Assembly (NCBI GenBank): GCA_014650015.1
Contig: BMUD01000016.1
Span: 116,829-180,828, forward strand
Length of the DNA: 64,000 bases
Origin: Streptomyces griseoloalbus
GTDB taxonomy: Bacteria > Actinomycetota > Actinomycetes > Streptomycetales > Streptomycetaceae
Reading direction: 5' to 3'
The notes beneath the pieces are model-generated. The model was given only the letters and a program-made list of their open reading frames with translations, searched no databases and had not been told where the DNA came from. A program made the translations under genes and the position numbers. Shown in pieces: positions 63,976 through 64,000 of this stretch (positions within the stretch are counted from its first letter, which is position 1; each line of letters begins with the position of its first letter).

Positions 63976-64000
63976 CGAGGCCGGGGAGGCCGTTGTGAGT

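Noticed and set aside
1-64000. tRNA and rRNA genes
   Set aside because: I scanned for T-loop-like GTTCGA contexts with matching stems and for conserved rRNA stretches and found none that fold; this was by eye only.

Overview
The window is very GC-rich, with dense short-overlap operons and GTG starts in the Streptomyces style (type II PKS/NRPS genes, DUF6243, Streptomyces-type primase/polymerase and RHS/Hint proteins). I read it as a Streptomyces chromosome segment. Both edges cut through genes: an NRPS gene on the left and an integrase remnant on the right.

Region 1 (about 1-25,930, all + strand) is the 3' part of a lipopeptide-type biosynthetic gene cluster. It starts with the end of an NRPS (A-PCP-TE, A-domain code reads as Ser), a type II thioesterase, an SDR, a Thr-type A-PCP protein carrying a vestigial condensation domain, an Asn-type A-PCP protein, and a ferredoxin reductase with a 36-bp minisatellite in its 5' end. 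An alpha/beta hydrolase follows, then a discrete type II PKS set: a tandem hotdog protein, a DsbA/HCCA-isomerase-like protein, a phytoene-desaturase-like FAD oxidase, two ACPs, four ketosynthase-like proteins (two with intact Cys-His-His, two without), two FabZ-like hotdog proteins (one lacking the catalytic His) and a FabG-like ketoreductase. This set resembles highly reducing type II PKSs that build a polyene and close it into an alkenyl-aryl (cinnamoyl) acyl starter for peptides of the skyllamycin/WS9326A kind. A YbaK-like protein, a DrrAB-type ABC exporter and a LuxR-type regulator close the block.

Region 2 (25,930-36,900) begins with a gene-free stretch holding five copies of a roughly 142-bp tandem repeat. 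It continues with a polyprenyl diphosphate synthase (-), an MMPL transporter and a UbiB-like kinase (+, translationally coupled), and then, on the minus strand, an IclR regulator, a stand-alone malonyl-CoA:ACP transacylase (probably the acyl supplier for the discrete ACPs) and two more regulators paralogous to the one at 24,971. I take this as the right border of the cluster.

Region 3 (36,900-38,640) has no intact gene. It holds eroded remnants of a TetR gene and an NADP-binding reductase gene, plus a nested inverted repeat.

Region 4 (38,640-50,440) is ordinary chromosomal content: SDR, Gfo/Idh oxidoreductase with a CebR-like operator, Bcr/CflA exporter, two beta-lactamase-fold hydrolases, an Rsm22-like methyltransferase, DUF6243, a TetR gene with twin palindromic operators, a GDPD, a primase/polymerase-like protein, a lipoprotein and a PhzF-like protein.

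Region 5 (50,700-63,700) is a secreted RHS polymorphic-toxin locus: an FG-GAP protein, a large LamG protein, a 2,311-residue RHS protein with a Hint domain and a C-terminal deaminase-like toxin, and an overlapping candidate immunity gene. An 18-bp-stem terminator and an integrase remnant lie just beyond it.
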